In this document: in pieces, positions 7,517-17,950 of the stretch
Layout: each line of letters opens with the position of its first letter
Position numbering within the stretch: position 1 is the stretch's first letter
Assembly: GCF_011761565.1 (NCBI RefSeq)
Contig: NZ_JAASRM010000001.1
Span: 620,139-684,138 of the forward strand
Length of the DNA: 64,000 nt
Source: Rhizomicrobium palustre
GTDB taxonomy: Bacteria; Pseudomonadota; Alphaproteobacteria; Micropepsales; Micropepsaceae
Direction: 5' to 3'
Notes under the pieces: model-generated
Told to the model about the DNA's origin: nothing
Databases searched by the model: none
What the model saw: only the letters and a program-made list of their open reading frames with translations
Made by a program: the position numbers and the translations under genes

Positions 7517-10375
7517 ATGAACTTTAAGTTGCGCCGCGCGGCACTGGCCGTTGCTTTGGCCAGTGGTTTTTTGTGGAGCGCGGGCGACGCCGCCAAGGTC
7601 ACCCTGACCCAGCAGACTCAATGGGTCAAAACCGATGTGCCGCAAGACCCCAGCGTCACCACCGGCACCCTGCCCAATGGCATGCGCTATGTGATCCAGC
7701 ACAACGCCCACCCCGAACACGCCGTCTCGTTCAGCCTGCGGGTGGCGACCGGCTCCTTCGATGAGAATCCCAAACAGGCCGGGCTTTCCCATTTTATCGA
7801 GCATCTAGGTTTTCGCGGCACCACCCACATCCCCGATGGCGAGGTGGTAAAGATGCTTCAAAGCGTGGGCCTGGTCTTCGGTTCGGATTCCAACGCCTAT
7901 ACCAGCGCGGACGCGACGGTCTATTTCTTCGACTTCCCCAAGAACGACCAGAAATCGCTCGATACCGGCTTCCTTCTCACCCGCGAGATCGTGAGCGAAA
8001 TGCGCTTCGATGCCAAGGTGGTCGATTCCGAACGCCAGGTGGTGCTCTCTGAATATCGCCTGCGGGACACGCCGCAACGGCGCATGGGCAAGGCCTATCA
8101 GACCACCCTTTATGGCGCAGAGCTGGGAACGCAATTCGAAGCCATCGGCACGGAGGCAACGGTCGGCGCGGCCACGGCGGAAGATTTGAAGGCCTATTAT
8201 CAGGCGCAATACCGCCCCGAGCGCACCGTGCTGATCGTGGTGGGCGATATCGATCCCAAAGCTATCGAGGCCGAGATCAAGGCCCGCTTTTCAGATTGGA
8301 AAGCTTCGACGCCCAAGCCCAAGGCCCCAACCTTCTCCTATCCTGATCCGCGCGAGAAAGCCGCCGTCACCCTGTTCGTGGAAAACGGTGCCAATGCGGG
8401 CGTGCAATTCGCCTGGGTGAAGCCCTATGACGGCACCCCCGAAACCAAAGCGCGTGACGCCAGAAATACAGAGCGTGAGATCGCCTTGCGCGTGCTCAAC
8501 GCCCGCTATCGCGAGCTCGCCACCTCGGCAGATCCGCCCTTCCTGGGCGCGGGCGCGGGCGCGGCCAATACCATGCGTGTGGCCTATACGGTCGGGCTCG
8601 GTGCCAATTTCGGCACGGGCGATCCATCGCGCGCCATCAAGGCGCTGCGCCAGACGCTGCTTACCACCTTGCGCGATGGCGTGAACCAGGATGAGGTCGA
8701 CCGCGCCATCGCGCAGCAGCGCACCGCGCTTAAAGCCGCGATCACCGCCGCCCCCAGCCGCAAGAACAATCAGCTCACCGGGCATTATGTGAGCAGCGTG
8801 GCCGGGCCAGAGGTGATGGATGCGCCGGACAACTGGCTTGTCATGTTCGAAGGCGGCGCACAGGGCCTGACGGCGGCACGCGTCAACGCCGTGCTGAAAG
8901 AGCTCTTCACCGGTGCTGAACCGATGATTTTCGTCACCAGCCCCAAGCCGATTGAAGGCGGGGAAGCGGCGCTCGCCGCGGCCTATGAAGAGGGCGGCAA
9001 GCTGCCCGAAGCTGTGGCCGAGAAGACCGCGCCGGTCGCTTGGCCCTATACCGATTTCGGGCCGGCAGGCACTGTGGCAAGCCAAACCAAGATCGAAGAT
9101 CTCGGCACGACCTTTGTCACCTTTGCCAATGGCGTGCGTGCCACCATCAAGCCGACCAAATATCAGGCGGGGCAGATTCAGCTCTCGCTGCATTTCGGCC
9201 ATGGCCGTTTCGGCTTGCCCAAGGGCCACGCTGTGCCCGCTTGGGCTATTGGCGGCGCGCTGGGGGGCGGCGGCCTTGCAAAGCTCAGCAATGCCGATCT
9301 GCCCAAGGCGCTGGCTGGCAAGCAGGTGGGCGCACAGCCCGAGATGGGCGAATCCGCCTTCCTGATCCAAGGCCAAACCCGCCCGGAAGATCTTCTGGCG
9401 CAGCTACAATTGATGACCGCGATGCTGACCGATCCCGCCTGGCGGCCGGAAGGGCTGAAGCAGAGCCGCTCGCAGATGGAAACCGCCCTGGCGCAGGTGA
9501 AGACCACGCCACAAGGCGTGTTCAACCTCAATTTCTGGGCCATCCATCATAATAACGATGCACGCTGGCAGCCGCCCGCGCCCGAAGCGGTAACCGCGGT
9601 CGAGCTTGAGGCGGTGAAGGCCTTGATCGAGCCCGCGCGCAAAACCGGCCCGGTGGAAATCATCATCGTGGGAGACGTTTCGGTGGAGGACGCTATCGCG
9701 GCGCTGAAGCCGACGCTGGGCGCCATCGCCAAACGCGAGGTCGAAACCAAGCTCTTTCCCGGTCATGAAGAAATGCCCAAGGCTGGCGGTGCCCCCTTCG
9801 TGCTGCGCTATTCTGGCAAAAGCCAGGAAGCCATGGCGATGATCACCTGGAAAACCACCGGCATGTTCACCGATCTGCAGATGCCGCGCACCCTGGTGGT
9901 GCTGGAACATGTCATGCGCCAGCGCCTGTTCGACGAGCTGCGCACCAAGGAAGGCATCACCTATAGTCCCGGCACGCATGCCGCCAACTCCTGGACCACC
10001 AAGGATTGGGGCATCCTCTCGGTGATGGCGACGGTGCCCTCACCCAAGCTCGCCGATTTCTATGCGGCGGTGGACAAGGTGGCGAGCGATCTGCGCGACC
10101 ACGAACTCACGCCCGAGGAATTTGAACGCGCCCGCGGACCGCTGGTGAATGAGGCCACGCATTCGGAAGAGAATAATGGCTGGTGGCTGGGATCGCTTTC
10201 GGGCGCACAGATCGAACCCAAAGTGCTGGATATGATCCGCCAGCACATCCCGGCCTATAAGAATGTCACCGCTGCCGATGTGCAGAAAGCGGCCAAGATG
10301 TTCCTCACCAATGACCGCGCCTATCGCGTGATCGCAGCGCCGGAAGGTTTCGCGGTGCCGGAGAAACTGCCGTAG
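7517..10375 (+). CDS. periplasmic M16 family zinc metallopeptidase (two M16 units)
   Basis: The 952-residue secreted protein has a signal peptide (MNFKLRRAALAVALASGFLW, cleaved near GDAA). An N-terminal M16 domain carries the inverted zinc motif H92-F-I-E95-H96, with E172 in SERQVVLSEY exactly 76 residues later, the HxxEH-x76-E pattern of active pitrilysin/insulinase peptidases. The C-terminal half repeats the fold without a zinc motif, as usual for these clam-shell enzymes, and has the conserved RQRLFDELRTKEGITYSP stretch. It probably degrades peptides or short unfolded proteins in the periplasm. Its neighbours are unrelated: an RND pump upstream behind a terminator and a convergent ABC gene downstream. 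It is probably transcribed alone. Confidence 0.92.
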   Translation: MNFKLRRAALAVALASGFLWSAGDAAKVTLTQQTQWVKTDVPQDPSVTTGTLPNGMRYVIQHNAHPEHAVSFSLRVATGSFDENPKQAGLSHFIEHLGFRGTTHIPDGEVVKMLQSVGLVFGSDSNAYTSADATVYFFDFPKNDQKSLDTGFLLTREIVSEMRFDAKVVDSERQVVLSEYRLRDTPQRRMGKAYQTTLYGAELGTQFEAIGTEATVGAATAEDLKAYYQAQYRPERTVLIVVGDIDPKAIEAEIKARFSDWKASTPKPKAPTFSYPDPREKAAVTLFVENGANAGVQFAWVKPYDGTPETKARDARNTEREIALRVLNARYRELATSADPPFLGAGAGAANTMRVAYTVGLGANFGTGDPSRAIKALRQTLLTTLRDGVNQDEVDRAIAQQRTALKAAITAAPSRKNNQLTGHYVSSVAGPEVMDAPDNWLVMFEGGAQGLTAARVNAVLKELFTGAEPMIFVTSPKPIEGGEAALAAAYEEGGKLPEAVAEKTAPVAWPYTDFGPAGTVASQTKIEDLGTTFVTFANGVRATIKPTKYQAGQIQLSLHFGHGRFGLPKGHAVPAWAIGGALGGGGLAKLSNADLPKALAGKQVGAQPEMGESAFLIQGQTRPEDLLAQLQLMTAMLTDPAWRPEGLKQSRSQMETALAQVKTTPQGVFNLNFWAIHHNNDARWQPPAPEAVTAVELEAVKALIEPARKTGPVEIIIVGDVSVEDAIAALKPTLGAIAKREVETKLFPGHEEMPKAGGAPFVLRYSGKSQEAMAMITWKTTGMFTDLQMPRTLVVLEHVMRQRLFDELRTKEGITYSPGTHAANSWTTKDWGILSVMATVPSPKLADFYAAVDKVASDLRDHELTPEEFERARGPLVNEATHSEENNGWWLGSLSGAQIEPKVLDMIRQHIPAYKNVTAADVQKAAKMFLTNDRAYRVIAAPEGFAVPEKLP

Positions 10376-10386
10376 TTCCCAAAACG

Positions 10387-10417
10387 ATCATGGCCGGGTT
10401 TGAATCCCGGCCGTGAT
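10387..10417. terminator. bidirectional hairpin between convergent genes
   Basis: A 12-bp stem with one G-T wobble (10387-10398 with 10406-10417) and a 7-base loop sits between the M16 gene and the convergent ABC gene. The minus-strand transcript runs into CGTTTT, while the plus strand lacks a clear T-run. The core TCATGGCCGGG resembles the REP-like elements at 16.4 and 19.7 kb, so it may double as one of them. Confidence 0.6.
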
Positions 10418-10425
10418 TGTATGGA

Positions 10426-12300
10426 CTAGCTTACCTCCGCCACATGCGCGGCGGCGGGGTTCACATCGGGGTCGGCTTCGATTTCCTTGATCTTCTCACG
10501 AGCCTCTTGCGCGGCGCGCTGCTTATCCCACATCGCGGCGTAAGCGCCCTTTTTCGCGATCAGGTCGTCATGACGGCCACGCTCGACGATCTCGCCCTTT
10601 TCCAAGACCAGAATCTCATCGGCATCGACCACGGTCGAAAGACGGTGCGCGATAACCAGGGTGGTGCGGTTCTTGGACACCTCATTGAGGGCGCTTTGGA
10701 TTTCGCGTTCGGTATGGGTATCGAGCGCGCTGGTGGCTTCATCCAGAAGCAGGATCGGCGGGTTCTTCAAAATCGTGCGCGCGATGGCGACACGCTGCTT
10801 CTCGCCACCCGATAGCTTCAGCCCACGCTCGCCCACCTGCGCCTGATAGCCATTGGGCAAATCGCGGATGAATTTGTCGATCTGGGCCAGCCGCGCGGCC
10901 TCTTCGATCTCATCATCCGAGGCGCCGATGCGGCCATACCCGATGTTGTAACGCACGGTGTCGTTAAACAGCACGGTATCCTGCGGAACGATGCCGATAG
11001 AGGCGCGCAAAGAGGCCTGCGCCACCTCGCGGATATCCTGACCATCGATCACCACCCGGCCGGAAGAGATATCGTAGAAGCGATAAAGAATGCGGCTGAT
11101 GGTGGACTTGCCCGCGCCCGAGGGGCCGACAATGGCGACCGTCTTGCCCGCCGGTACGGTGAAGCTGATGCCTTTCAGGATGGTGCGGCTGGGCTCATAC
11201 GAGAACACCACGTTTTCAAAACGGATTTCCCCGCCCGAAACCGCGAGCGCCGGGGCGCCGGGCTGATCGGTCACCTCTTGTGGCCGGTTGAGCAGACGGA
11301 ACATGGAATCCATATCCACCAGCGCCTGGGTGATTTCGCGATAGACTGTGCCGAGCAGATTCAGCGGCACATAGAGCTGCAGCAGGATGGCATTGGCGGT
11401 GGCGAAATCACCGACCGTGTAGTGCCCCTTCTGGATGCCCATCGCCACCAGCACCATAACGAGGCCCATGCCGACCGCGATGATCGCCGCCTGCCCGGTG
11501 TTGAGGATGGAGAGCGAAGTCTGCGACTGGATGGAGGCGTTGGCGTATTTCTCCATCGAGCGGTCGAAGCGCACCGTCTCGTGCTTTTCGGCGTTGAAAT
11601 ACTTCACCGTCTCGTAATTGAGAAGGCTGTCGACAGCTTTGGTGTTCGCGTCCTGATCCGAAAGGTTCATGTCGCGGCGAAACTGGATGCGCCAGCGCGT
11701 GATCGCGAAGGTGAACCAGACATAGAGCCCGACCATCGCCAACGTCACCACCATGATGGAGAAGCTAAGCGTCAGGAACATTTCCACGCTGAAGACGATG
11801 AGGAGGAACAGCGTCGGGAAGATCGAGAAAATCGCGAAGGAGAGCAGCGTATCGATGCCCTTGGTGCCGCGTTCGATGACTCGACTAAGCCCGCCGGTCT
11901 TGCGTTCAAGATGGAAGCGCAAGGAAAGCGAATGCAAATGGGCGAAGGTCTTCACGCCCACCTCCCGCAAGGCGTGATACTGCACCTTGGCAAAAATGCC
12001 GTCGCGCAGCTGCGCCATGGCCTGCATCAGGATGCGCGCCACGACATAAGCGCCGATCCAGCCAAAGGCGATGCCCAATGCAATGGTGGCGGGCGGCTGC
12101 TCAGCCAGCAGATTGGTGACGCGGCCCATGAAGAGCGGGAACGCACCGGTCGCGGCAATCGCCGCCACAAGGCAGACCATCGCCACCACCACGCGGGCGC
12201 GCAGATCGGGCCGCCCCTTGGGCCAGAGATAGGGCATCAGCATCCAGAGCGGACGCAGGGAGGGTACGCCTTCACCCTCTTCGAGTAGGGACCTTGCCAT
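10426..12300 (-). CDS. atm1: Atm1/ABCB7-type ABC exporter
   Basis: The 624-residue half-transporter has an N-terminal six-helix exporter domain and a C-terminal ATPase. The ATPase carries Walker A GPSGAGKST, signature LSGGEKQRVAIART, Walker B ILLLDEATSALD and the H-loop IAHRLST. The membrane domain has the Atm1/ABCB7/HMT1 hallmarks GGLSRVIERGTKGID, LNYETVKYFNAE and LNLLGTVYRE. Bacterial relatives such as the Novosphingobium Atm1 export glutathione derivatives and protect against heavy metals, and mitochondrial Atm1 links to Fe-S metabolism. It works as an inner-membrane homodimer. It is followed by a hairpin shared with the convergent M16 gene and preceded by rarD, about 60 bases upstream on the same strand. 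The subfamily call is firm; the exact cargo is inference. Confidence 0.92.
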   Translation of the reverse strand: MARSLLEEGEGVPSLRPLWMLMPYLWPKGRPDLRARVVVAMVCLVAAIAATGAFPLFMGRVTNLLAEQPPATIALGIAFGWIGAYVVARILMQAMAQLRDGIFAKVQYHALREVGVKTFAHLHSLSLRFHLERKTGGLSRVIERGTKGIDTLLSFAIFSIFPTLFLLIVFSVEMFLTLSFSIMVVTLAMVGLYVWFTFAITRWRIQFRRDMNLSDQDANTKAVDSLLNYETVKYFNAEKHETVRFDRSMEKYANASIQSQTSLSILNTGQAAIIAVGMGLVMVLVAMGIQKGHYTVGDFATANAILLQLYVPLNLLGTVYREITQALVDMDSMFRLLNRPQEVTDQPGAPALAVSGGEIRFENVVFSYEPSRTILKGISFTVPAGKTVAIVGPSGAGKSTISRILYRFYDISSGRVVIDGQDIREVAQASLRASIGIVPQDTVLFNDTVRYNIGYGRIGASDDEIEEAARLAQIDKFIRDLPNGYQAQVGERGLKLSGGEKQRVAIARTILKNPPILLLDEATSALDTHTEREIQSALNEVSKNRTTLVIAHRLSTVVDADEILVLEKGEIVERGRHDDLIAKKGAYAAMWDKQRAAQEAREKIKEIEADPDVNPAAAHVAEVS

Positions 12301-12358
12301 CTCTCATCCTTTTCGGGCGGTGCGCCCCTTTGGTAGGACGCGCGCACCGTTGCTGCAA

Positions 12359-13258
12359 CTATTCCGCGCGGGCTTTTTTGCGGAAACTGACCCGGCCATC
12401 CAGCGCCACCAGCACCAAGGCCAGCCAGACACAGCCAAAAGTCGCCGCGTCAGTCACGGTGAACCTCTCGCCCAAGACCAGCACCGCAATCGCGAGCGTG
12501 ATGGAAGGCGAGAGATATTGCAGAAAGCCGAGCGTAGACAGGCGCACGCGGCGCGCGCCCGCGGCAAAGAGGGTCAGTGGCAGCGCGGTGAGTGGCCCGC
12601 CAAACAAGAGCAAAGCATCGCGGGTGATATGCGTAGAGGTGAACGCACCCGTACCTTGCGCGCCCCAAAAGAGGAGCGCGCCCGCGGTAACCGGAAAAAG
12701 AATAAGGGTTTCGACGGTGAGCCCATCAAAGGCGGCAATCGGGGTCTGCTTGCGCACATAACCATAAAAGCCGAAGGACACCGCGAGGGTCAGCGCGATC
12801 CAGGGAAAATGCCCCAACCCCGCCGCCTTGAACGCCACGGCGAGGGTGGCAAGCGCAATGGCGGCGATACGCATGGCGGATAGCTTTTCGCCCAACAGCA
12901 CCACACCCAAAGCAATCGAGAGCAGCGGGTTGATGTAATAGCCGAGAGAGGCTTCCACCAACTCATGGCTTGCGACAGCGTAGATATAGACCGTCCAATT
13001 GATGGCGATGAGAATGCTTGAAACTGTCAGCGCAAGGATCACTTTGCGCGTCTTGAACACCGAGAGGATGATGGGCAGCCGCCCCATCGCGGCGCAAACG
13101 ATGACGCCGAAGAGCGCGCACCACACCATGCGGTGGAAGGAAAGTTCAAGCGGGGGAACATCACCCAGAAGGTGCCAATAGAGCGGCAGCACACCCCACA
13201 GCCCATAGGCCGAGGCGGCATAGAAAATGCCCGTGCTCTCCTCAGATTTCCCGCTCAT
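12359..13258 (-). CDS. rarD: RarD-type EamA transporter
   Basis: The 299-residue protein has ten predicted membrane helices in two EamA halves, the DMT superfamily plan. The start GIFYAASAYGLWGVLPLYW and the segment LPLYWHLLGDVPPLELSFHRMVW are typical of the RarD family (chloramphenicol-sensitive protein), whose substrate is not settled. The frame opens with a TTG at 13276. ATG 13258 (MSGKSEES) is the first ordinary start and lies just before the first helix, so I prefer it. It lies between cimA and the Atm1-like gene on the same strand, with short gaps of about 75 and 60 bases. Confidence 0.85.
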   Translation of the reverse strand: MSGKSEESTGIFYAASAYGLWGVLPLYWHLLGDVPPLELSFHRMVWCALFGVIVCAAMGRLPIILSVFKTRKVILALTVSSILIAINWTVYIYAVASHELVEASLGYYINPLLSIALGVVLLGEKLSAMRIAAIALATLAVAFKAAGLGHFPWIALTLAVSFGFYGYVRKQTPIAAFDGLTVETLILFPVTAGALLFWGAQGTGAFTSTHITRDALLLFGGPLTALPLTLFAAGARRVRLSTLGFLQYLSPSITLAIAVLVLGERFTVTDAATFGCVWLALVLVALDGRVSFRKKARAE

Positions 13259-13333
13259 AAACTCTATGTAAGGCAAAATGCCCGCACGACACCCCTCAAT
13301 TTCGCGTGCGGGCTATGCGTTGCGCGGGAAGCC

Positions 13334-14932
13334 TTACGGCTTTGCCCCATCACGCAATAATTTCAGATAGATGGCATCGATCAGCGCCTCGAAGGAGGCA
13401 TCGACGATGTTCTCCGACACGCCCACGGTGGAAAAGCGCGTGCCCTTGCCATCTTTGGATTCCACCATGACGCGGGTGATGGCTTCCGTGCCCGCGGTGA
13501 GGATACGGACCTTATAATCGGTCAGCGAAAGATCGGCGAGCAGGCCCGAATATTTGCCGAGGTCCTTGCGCAGCGCGTTGGAGAGCGCATCCACCGGGCC
13601 GTGGCCGACATCGACATTGTAAAGGGTTTCGCCATCGACACGCACCCGCACCGTGGCTTCCGACACCGTGGTGAGTTCGCCCATCGCATTGTGGCGCTTT
13701 TCCACGATGACGCGGAAGCTATCGACTTCGAAAAACTCCGGCACTTCTCCCAGCGCGCGCCGCGCCAAAAGCTCGAAAGAGGCTTCGGCGCCATCGAAAG
13801 TGTAGCCAAGGTGCTCGCGCTGCTTCACGTCATCGAGCAGCTTGGTGAGACGCGGGTCTTTGGCATCGACATCAATCCCCGCCGCCGCAAGCCGCGCCAG
13901 AAGATTGGATTTTCCCGCCTGATCGGAGACCAGAATTTTGCGCGCATTGCCGACGCTTTCAGGCGGCACATGTTCATAGGTACGCGTGTCCTTCAGCATG
14001 GCCGAAGAATGAAGCCCGCCCTTATGCGCAAAGGCCGAGGGGCCGACATAAGCGGCATGGCGCGCCGGCGCGCGGTTGAGGATTTCATCCAGCATGCGGC
14101 TGGCGCGGGTGAGGGTTTTGAGCTGCTCGGCGCTGATGGAGGTTTCCACCAGCGAGGCAAAAGGCTCTTTCAAGATCAGCGTCGGGAGGATGGCGCAGAG
14201 ATTGGCATTGCCGCAGCGCTCACCCAAACCATTCAGCGTGCCTTGCACCTGGCGCACGCCCGCGCGCACCGCTTCCAGGCTGACGGCGACGGCTTGTTCA
14301 GTGTCGTTATGGGCGTGAATGCCAAGCCGCATCTCGGGGAACCGCGCCTTCACCTCGGAGACGATGCGATAAACATCGGCGGGCATGGAGCCGCCATTGG
14401 TATCGCAGAGCACGACCCAATCCGCTCCGCCATCCGCGGCGGCTTTCAAACACGAAAGCGCATAGGCCGGATCGGCCTTATAACCATCGAAGAAATGCTC
14501 GGCATCGAAGAGCGCTTCGCGGCCTTTTTCCTTCACCGCTGCGATGGAGCCGGTGATGCTTTCGAGGTTTTCGGAAAGCGGAATACCGAGCGCGACTTCG
14601 ACCTGAAAATCCCAGCTTTTGCCGACCAACGTAACCGTATCGGCGTTGGCATTGACCACCGCGCCGAAGCCCGGATCGTTGGAAATGCTGCGCCCGGCGC
14701 GCTTGGTCATACCGAAAGCGGCGAGCCGCGCATGGCCGAAGACGGGGCGGGTTTCGAAGAATTCGGTATCGCCGGGATTTGCGCCCGGCCAGCCGCCTTC
14801 GATGGTGTCGATGCCGAGCGCATCGAGCGCTAGCGCAATCTCGCGCTTATCGCCGACCGAGAAATCGACCCCCTGGGTTTGGGCACCATCGCGCAGGGTG
14901 ACATCGTAGAGATAGAGATGGTCGCGGCTCAT
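13334..14932 (-). CDS. cimA: (R)-citramalate synthase
   Basis: This 532-residue enzyme would condense pyruvate and acetyl-CoA to citramalate in the pyruvate route to isoleucine. It has the HMGL/isopropylmalate-synthase TIM barrel with catalytic [14 protein letters not shown] near the N-terminus, [14 protein letters not shown] and the metal site [15 protein letters not shown]-terminal LeuA-type regulatory domain starts around residue 385 ([23 protein letters not shown]) and is expected to sense an end product. The start is ATG 14932, with GGAGGTG just upstream. The longer frame to 15076 runs inside cysS. The ATGA overlap with cysS couples the two genes. LeuA-type isopropylmalate synthase is the main alternative, but [31 protein letters not shown] favours CimA. 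Confidence 0.9.
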   Translation of the reverse strand: MSRDHLYLYDVTLRDGAQTQGVDFSVGDKREIALALDALGIDTIEGGWPGANPGDTEFFETRPVFGHARLAAFGMTKRAGRSISNDPGFGAVVNANADTVTLVGKSWDFQVEVALGIPLSENLESITGSIAAVKEKGREALFDAEHFFDGYKADPAYALSCLKAAADGGADWVVLCDTNGGSMPADVYRIVSEVKARFPEMRLGIHAHNDTEQAVAVSLEAVRAGVRQVQGTLNGLGERCGNANLCAILPTLILKEPFASLVETSISAEQLKTLTRASRMLDEILNRAPARHAAYVGPSAFAHKGGLHSSAMLKDTRTYEHVPPESVGNARKILVSDQAGKSNLLARLAAAGIDVDAKDPRLTKLLDDVKQREHLGYTFDGAEASFELLARRALGEVPEFFEVDSFRVIVEKRHNAMGELTTVSEATVRVRVDGETLYNVDVGHGPVDALSNALRKDLGKYSGLLADLSLTDYKVRILTAGTEAITRVMVESKDGKGTRFSTVGVSENIVDASFEALIDAIYLKLLRDGAKP

Positions 14933-16365
14933 CGCTTCACCTCCCAGGTGGTGCCTTGCGGGCCGTCTTTCAGCACGATGCCTTTGGATAAAAGCTCGTC
15001 GCGAATGCGGTCGCTTTCGGCGAAGTTTTTCGCTTTGCGGGCTGCGGTGCGGGCTGCGATCTGCTCGCCAATCCAAGCCTCATCGAAGCGGGCACGGCCA
15101 ACCGCCTCGAAACGGTAAGGATCAATGCCGAGGAAAATGCAGTCGGTCAGAAGCTGCGTTGCGGTCTGCACCGTATCGATGCCCGCCCGCAGCGTGTTGG
15201 CAAGTTCGTGCAGCCGGGCAATGGCGGCGGGCGTATTCAGATCGTCGCTCAAAGCCTCCATCAACGCAGCACTGGGCGCGAGGCCCGCATTGGCGACATA
15301 GGCCGCGATATCGGCATCGTTTCCAAGGCCCAACACCATCTCACCGATATTCTGGAACTGGTGCAGCGTATGCGCCGCCACCGACAGTGCATTGGCCGTC
15401 CAATCAATTGGCTGGCGGTAATGCGTGGAGAGCATGGCGAGCCGCAGCGCATCCCCCGGCCATGGCTGACCCGCGAATTTGTCGGTATCGAGAAGCTCGC
15501 GAATAGTGATGAAGTTGCCCAGGCTTTTGGACATCTTCTCGCCTTCGACCTGCAAGAAGCCGTTATGCATCCAGACTTGCGCCAAGGGGGCGCCGTGGTG
15601 GCAGCCTTCGGATTGGGCGATTTCGTTTTCATGATGCGGGAACATCAGATCGACGCCGCCGCCATGAATATCAAAGGTCTTGCCCAAGAGCGCGCCGCCC
15701 ATCACCGAGCATTCGATATGCCAACCCGGACGGCCGCGGCCCCAAGGCGATTCCCAGCCGGGCACGCCCTCGTCGGACGGCTTCCACAGCACGAAATCCA
15801 TCGGGTTCTTCTTATAGGGTGCCACTTCCACGCGGGCGCCCGCCATCATCTCATCCAGCGAGCGACGCGAAAGCTTGCCGTAATCGGGTTTGGACGAGAC
15901 GTCGTAGAGCACATGACCTTCGGCAGCATAAGCATGGCCGGACGCGATCAGCGCCTCGCACATCTGGATCATGCCCTCGACATATTCGGTGGCGCGCGGC
16001 GTGTGGTTGGGGAGCAAGCAGCCCAGCGCGGCGACATCATCGAGATATTGCTTGGCGGTGCGGTTGGTGACCTCTACCCGCGCCTCTTCCACACTGACAC
16101 CCTTGGAAGCCGCGATCTCAGCAGCGCGCGCGTTGATCTTGTCGTCGATGTCCGTGATGTTGCGGACATAGGTGACGTGCTCGGCGCCATACGTGTGGCG
16201 CAGCAGCCGGTAGAGCACATCAAACACGATGGCCGGGCGCGCATTGCCGATATGGGCATAGTCGTAGACCGTCGGTCCGCAGACATACATCCGCACATTG
16301 CCGGGATCGATCGGCGTAAACTCTTCCTTCTGGCGGGTGAGCGTGTTGTGGAGGCGGATGGACAT
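14929..16365 (-). CDS. cysS: cysteine--tRNA ligase
   Basis: A 478-residue class I aminoacyl-tRNA synthetase that charges tRNA-Cys. It shows the N-terminal [19 protein letters not shown] block with the HIGH motif as HIGN and the first zinc Cys. [11 protein letters not shown] follows, then KMSKSLGNF as the KMSKS loop, and a C-terminal helical anticodon-binding region ending in [14 protein letters not shown] 16365 (MSIRLHN) is chosen over GTG 16374 because it matches the usual N-terminus; neither has a strong Shine-Dalgarno. Its last codons overlap the cimA start. Upstream lies a gap of more than 200 bases with two REP-like palindromes. Confidence 0.96.
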   Translation of the reverse strand: MSIRLHNTLTRQKEEFTPIDPGNVRMYVCGPTVYDYAHIGNARPAIVFDVLYRLLRHTYGAEHVTYVRNITDIDDKINARAAEIAASKGVSVEEARVEVTNRTAKQYLDDVAALGCLLPNHTPRATEYVEGMIQMCEALIASGHAYAAEGHVLYDVSSKPDYGKLSRRSLDEMMAGARVEVAPYKKNPMDFVLWKPSDEGVPGWESPWGRGRPGWHIECSVMGGALLGKTFDIHGGGVDLMFPHHENEIAQSEGCHHGAPLAQVWMHNGFLQVEGEKMSKSLGNFITIRELLDTDKFAGQPWPGDALRLAMLSTHYRQPIDWTANALSVAAHTLHQFQNIGEMVLGLGNDADIAAYVANAGLAPSAALMEALSDDLNTPAAIARLHELANTLRAGIDTVQTATQLLTDCIFLGIDPYRFEAVGRARFDEAWIGEQIAARTAARKAKNFAESDRIRDELLSKGIVLKDGPQGTTWEVKR

Positions 16366-16407
16366 GGTGATCACTTTGCGAGGCTGAATTTCAGGTCACT
16401 GCGTCTT

Positions 16408-16436
16408 GTCATGGCCCGCAACTGCGGGCCATCCAG
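16408..16436 (+). repeat. REP-like palindrome, copy 1 of a facing pair
   Basis: GTCATGGCCCGCA, an AC spacer and TGCGGGCCATCCA form a 10-bp near-perfect hairpin. It faces an inverted copy at 16504-16532, giving a BIME-like pair in the cysS-gltX gap. The flanks GTCATGGCC and GGCCATCCA are shared with the pair near 19.7 kb. Confidence 0.7.
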
Positions 16437-16503
16437 GTGGCGCCGCACAGTCCTACCCTAAAAAGGCGCTGTCTTGCAGCTCTTCGGGCGGAGCAACCCA
16501 AAC

Positions 16504-16532
16504 TGGGTGGCCCGCAGTTGCGGGCCATGACA
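16504..16532 (-). repeat. REP-like palindrome, copy 2 (inverted)
   Basis: The reverse complement reads TGTCATGGCCCGCA, AC, TGCGGGCCACCCA, the same element as copy 1 in opposite orientation, about 67 bases away. The intervening DNA has no reading frame worth calling. Confidence 0.7.
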
Positions 16533-16609
16533 TTTTGGGATGTGGGCGGGCAAAAGGGGATCGTAGCGGCGTTAGCCGCAAATTCGGCAGGTGATGATGG
16601 CCGAAAATT

Positions 16610-17950
16610 TCACGCCGTTTCCCCGTTCAATCGGGCGAGTGCCCGCGTCCGTCCCATCAGGGGTAGCAGCTTTTTCAGCTCCGGTCCATGCTCCAGGCCG
16701 GTCAAGGCCAAGCGGAGGGGGTGGAAAAGGTCCTTGCCCTTCCGGCCCGTGGCGGCCTGAACCGCCTTGGTGAAGACGCCCCAACTGGTCTCATCGAAGG
16801 GTTCGGGCGGCAGAACCGCAGCCGCGGCGGCGGCAAAGCCCGCATCCTCGATCACCGGCGTCACCGGCCCTACCACCAGCGGCCACAGCGTGGTGACATC
16901 GGCAATGCGGGTGAGATTGGCTTTCACCGCCTCCCAGAACGCCTCCCCGCCCACACCAGCCGCTTCCAGCCGGGGTGCAACCGCAGTGTAGGGCAAAAGG
17001 TGGAGCAGCTTGGCGTTGAGATTGGTCAGCTCCGCCGGATCGAAATGGGCGGGCGCACGGGCGATTTTTTCCATGGCGAAACCGGCGACGAGCTCATCCA
17101 TGGAGGCAAAGGCCGCGATGGGGTCGGAGGTGCCGGTCTTGGCGAGGTAGCTCGCCAGCGCCATCGGCTCCAGCCCGTCATCGCGCAGCATGGCGAGGGA
17201 GAGCGAACCCAGACGCTTGGAGAGAGCCTCGCCGCCCGCGCCGATGAGCAGCGGGTGATGCGCGAAGGCCGGGGCTTTGCCCTTACCTGCCAGGGCCTCG
17301 AAAATCTCGATCTGCACGGCTGTGTTGGTGACGTGATCCTCGCCGCGAATGATATGGGTGATGTTGAAATCGACATCATCGACCACAGACGGCAGGGTGT
17401 AGAGGAAGCGGCCATCCTCGCGGATCAGGACGGGGTCCGACAAATGCGCAGTGTCGATCTCGACCTCGCCACGGATGAGATCGGTCCACTTCACCTTGGT
17501 CTGTGAGAGCTTGAAGCGCCAATGAGCGCGGCGGCCCGAGGCTTCCAGCGCTTCACGCTCTTCGGCGGTGAGCTTCAGCGCGGCGCGGTCATAGACCGGC
17601 GGCTTGCCGGACGCGATCTGGCGCTGGCGTCGGCGGTCCAGCTCCATCGCGGTTTCATAGCAAGGATAAAGCAGCCCAGCCGCTTTCAGCTTGTCGGCAG
17701 CCGCCTGATGGGCGGGCGAACGTTCGGACTGGCGGGCGAAAAGATCATGTTTGATGCCGAGCCAGCGGAGAACATCGATGATCGCGTCCTCATATTCCTG
17801 CTTGGAACGCTCCGTATCCGTATCATCGATGCGCAGCAGGAATTGGCCGCCTGTCTTGCGCGCGAAGAGATAGTTCACAATGGCCGTGCGGGCATTGCCG
17901 ACATGCAGCAAACCAGTGGGCGACGGGGCAAAACGGACTACAGTGCTCAT
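16610..17950 (-). CDS. gltX: glutamate--tRNA ligase
   Basis: A 446-residue class I synthetase for tRNA-Glu (possibly also tRNA-Gln in an organism using the amidotransferase route). Motifs are [19 protein letters not shown] (HIGH as HVGN), [38 protein letters not shown] and LSKRLGS as the KMSKS loop. It is slightly shorter than the usual 465-485 residues. Alphaproteobacteria often carry two GltX paralogues, and I cannot tell whether a second copy lies elsewhere. The start overlaps the nadE stop by four bases (ATGA), so the two are co-translated. Downstream lies the REP-like pair. Confidence 0.94.
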   Translation of the reverse strand: MSTVVRFAPSPTGLLHVGNARTAIVNYLFARKTGGQFLLRIDDTDTERSKQEYEDAIIDVLRWLGIKHDLFARQSERSPAHQAAADKLKAAGLLYPCYETAMELDRRRQRQIASGKPPVYDRAALKLTAEEREALEASGRRAHWRFKLSQTKVKWTDLIRGEVEIDTAHLSDPVLIREDGRFLYTLPSVVDDVDFNITHIIRGEDHVTNTAVQIEIFEALAGKGKAPAFAHHPLLIGAGGEALSKRLGSLSLAMLRDDGLEPMALASYLAKTGTSDPIAAFASMDELVAGFAMEKIARAPAHFDPAELTNLNAKLLHLLPYTAVAPRLEAAGVGGEAFWEAVKANLTRIADVTTLWPLVVGPVTPVIEDAGFAAAAAAVLPPEPFDETSWGVFTKAVQAATGRKGKDLFHPLRLALTGLEHGPELKKLLPLMGRTRALARLNGETA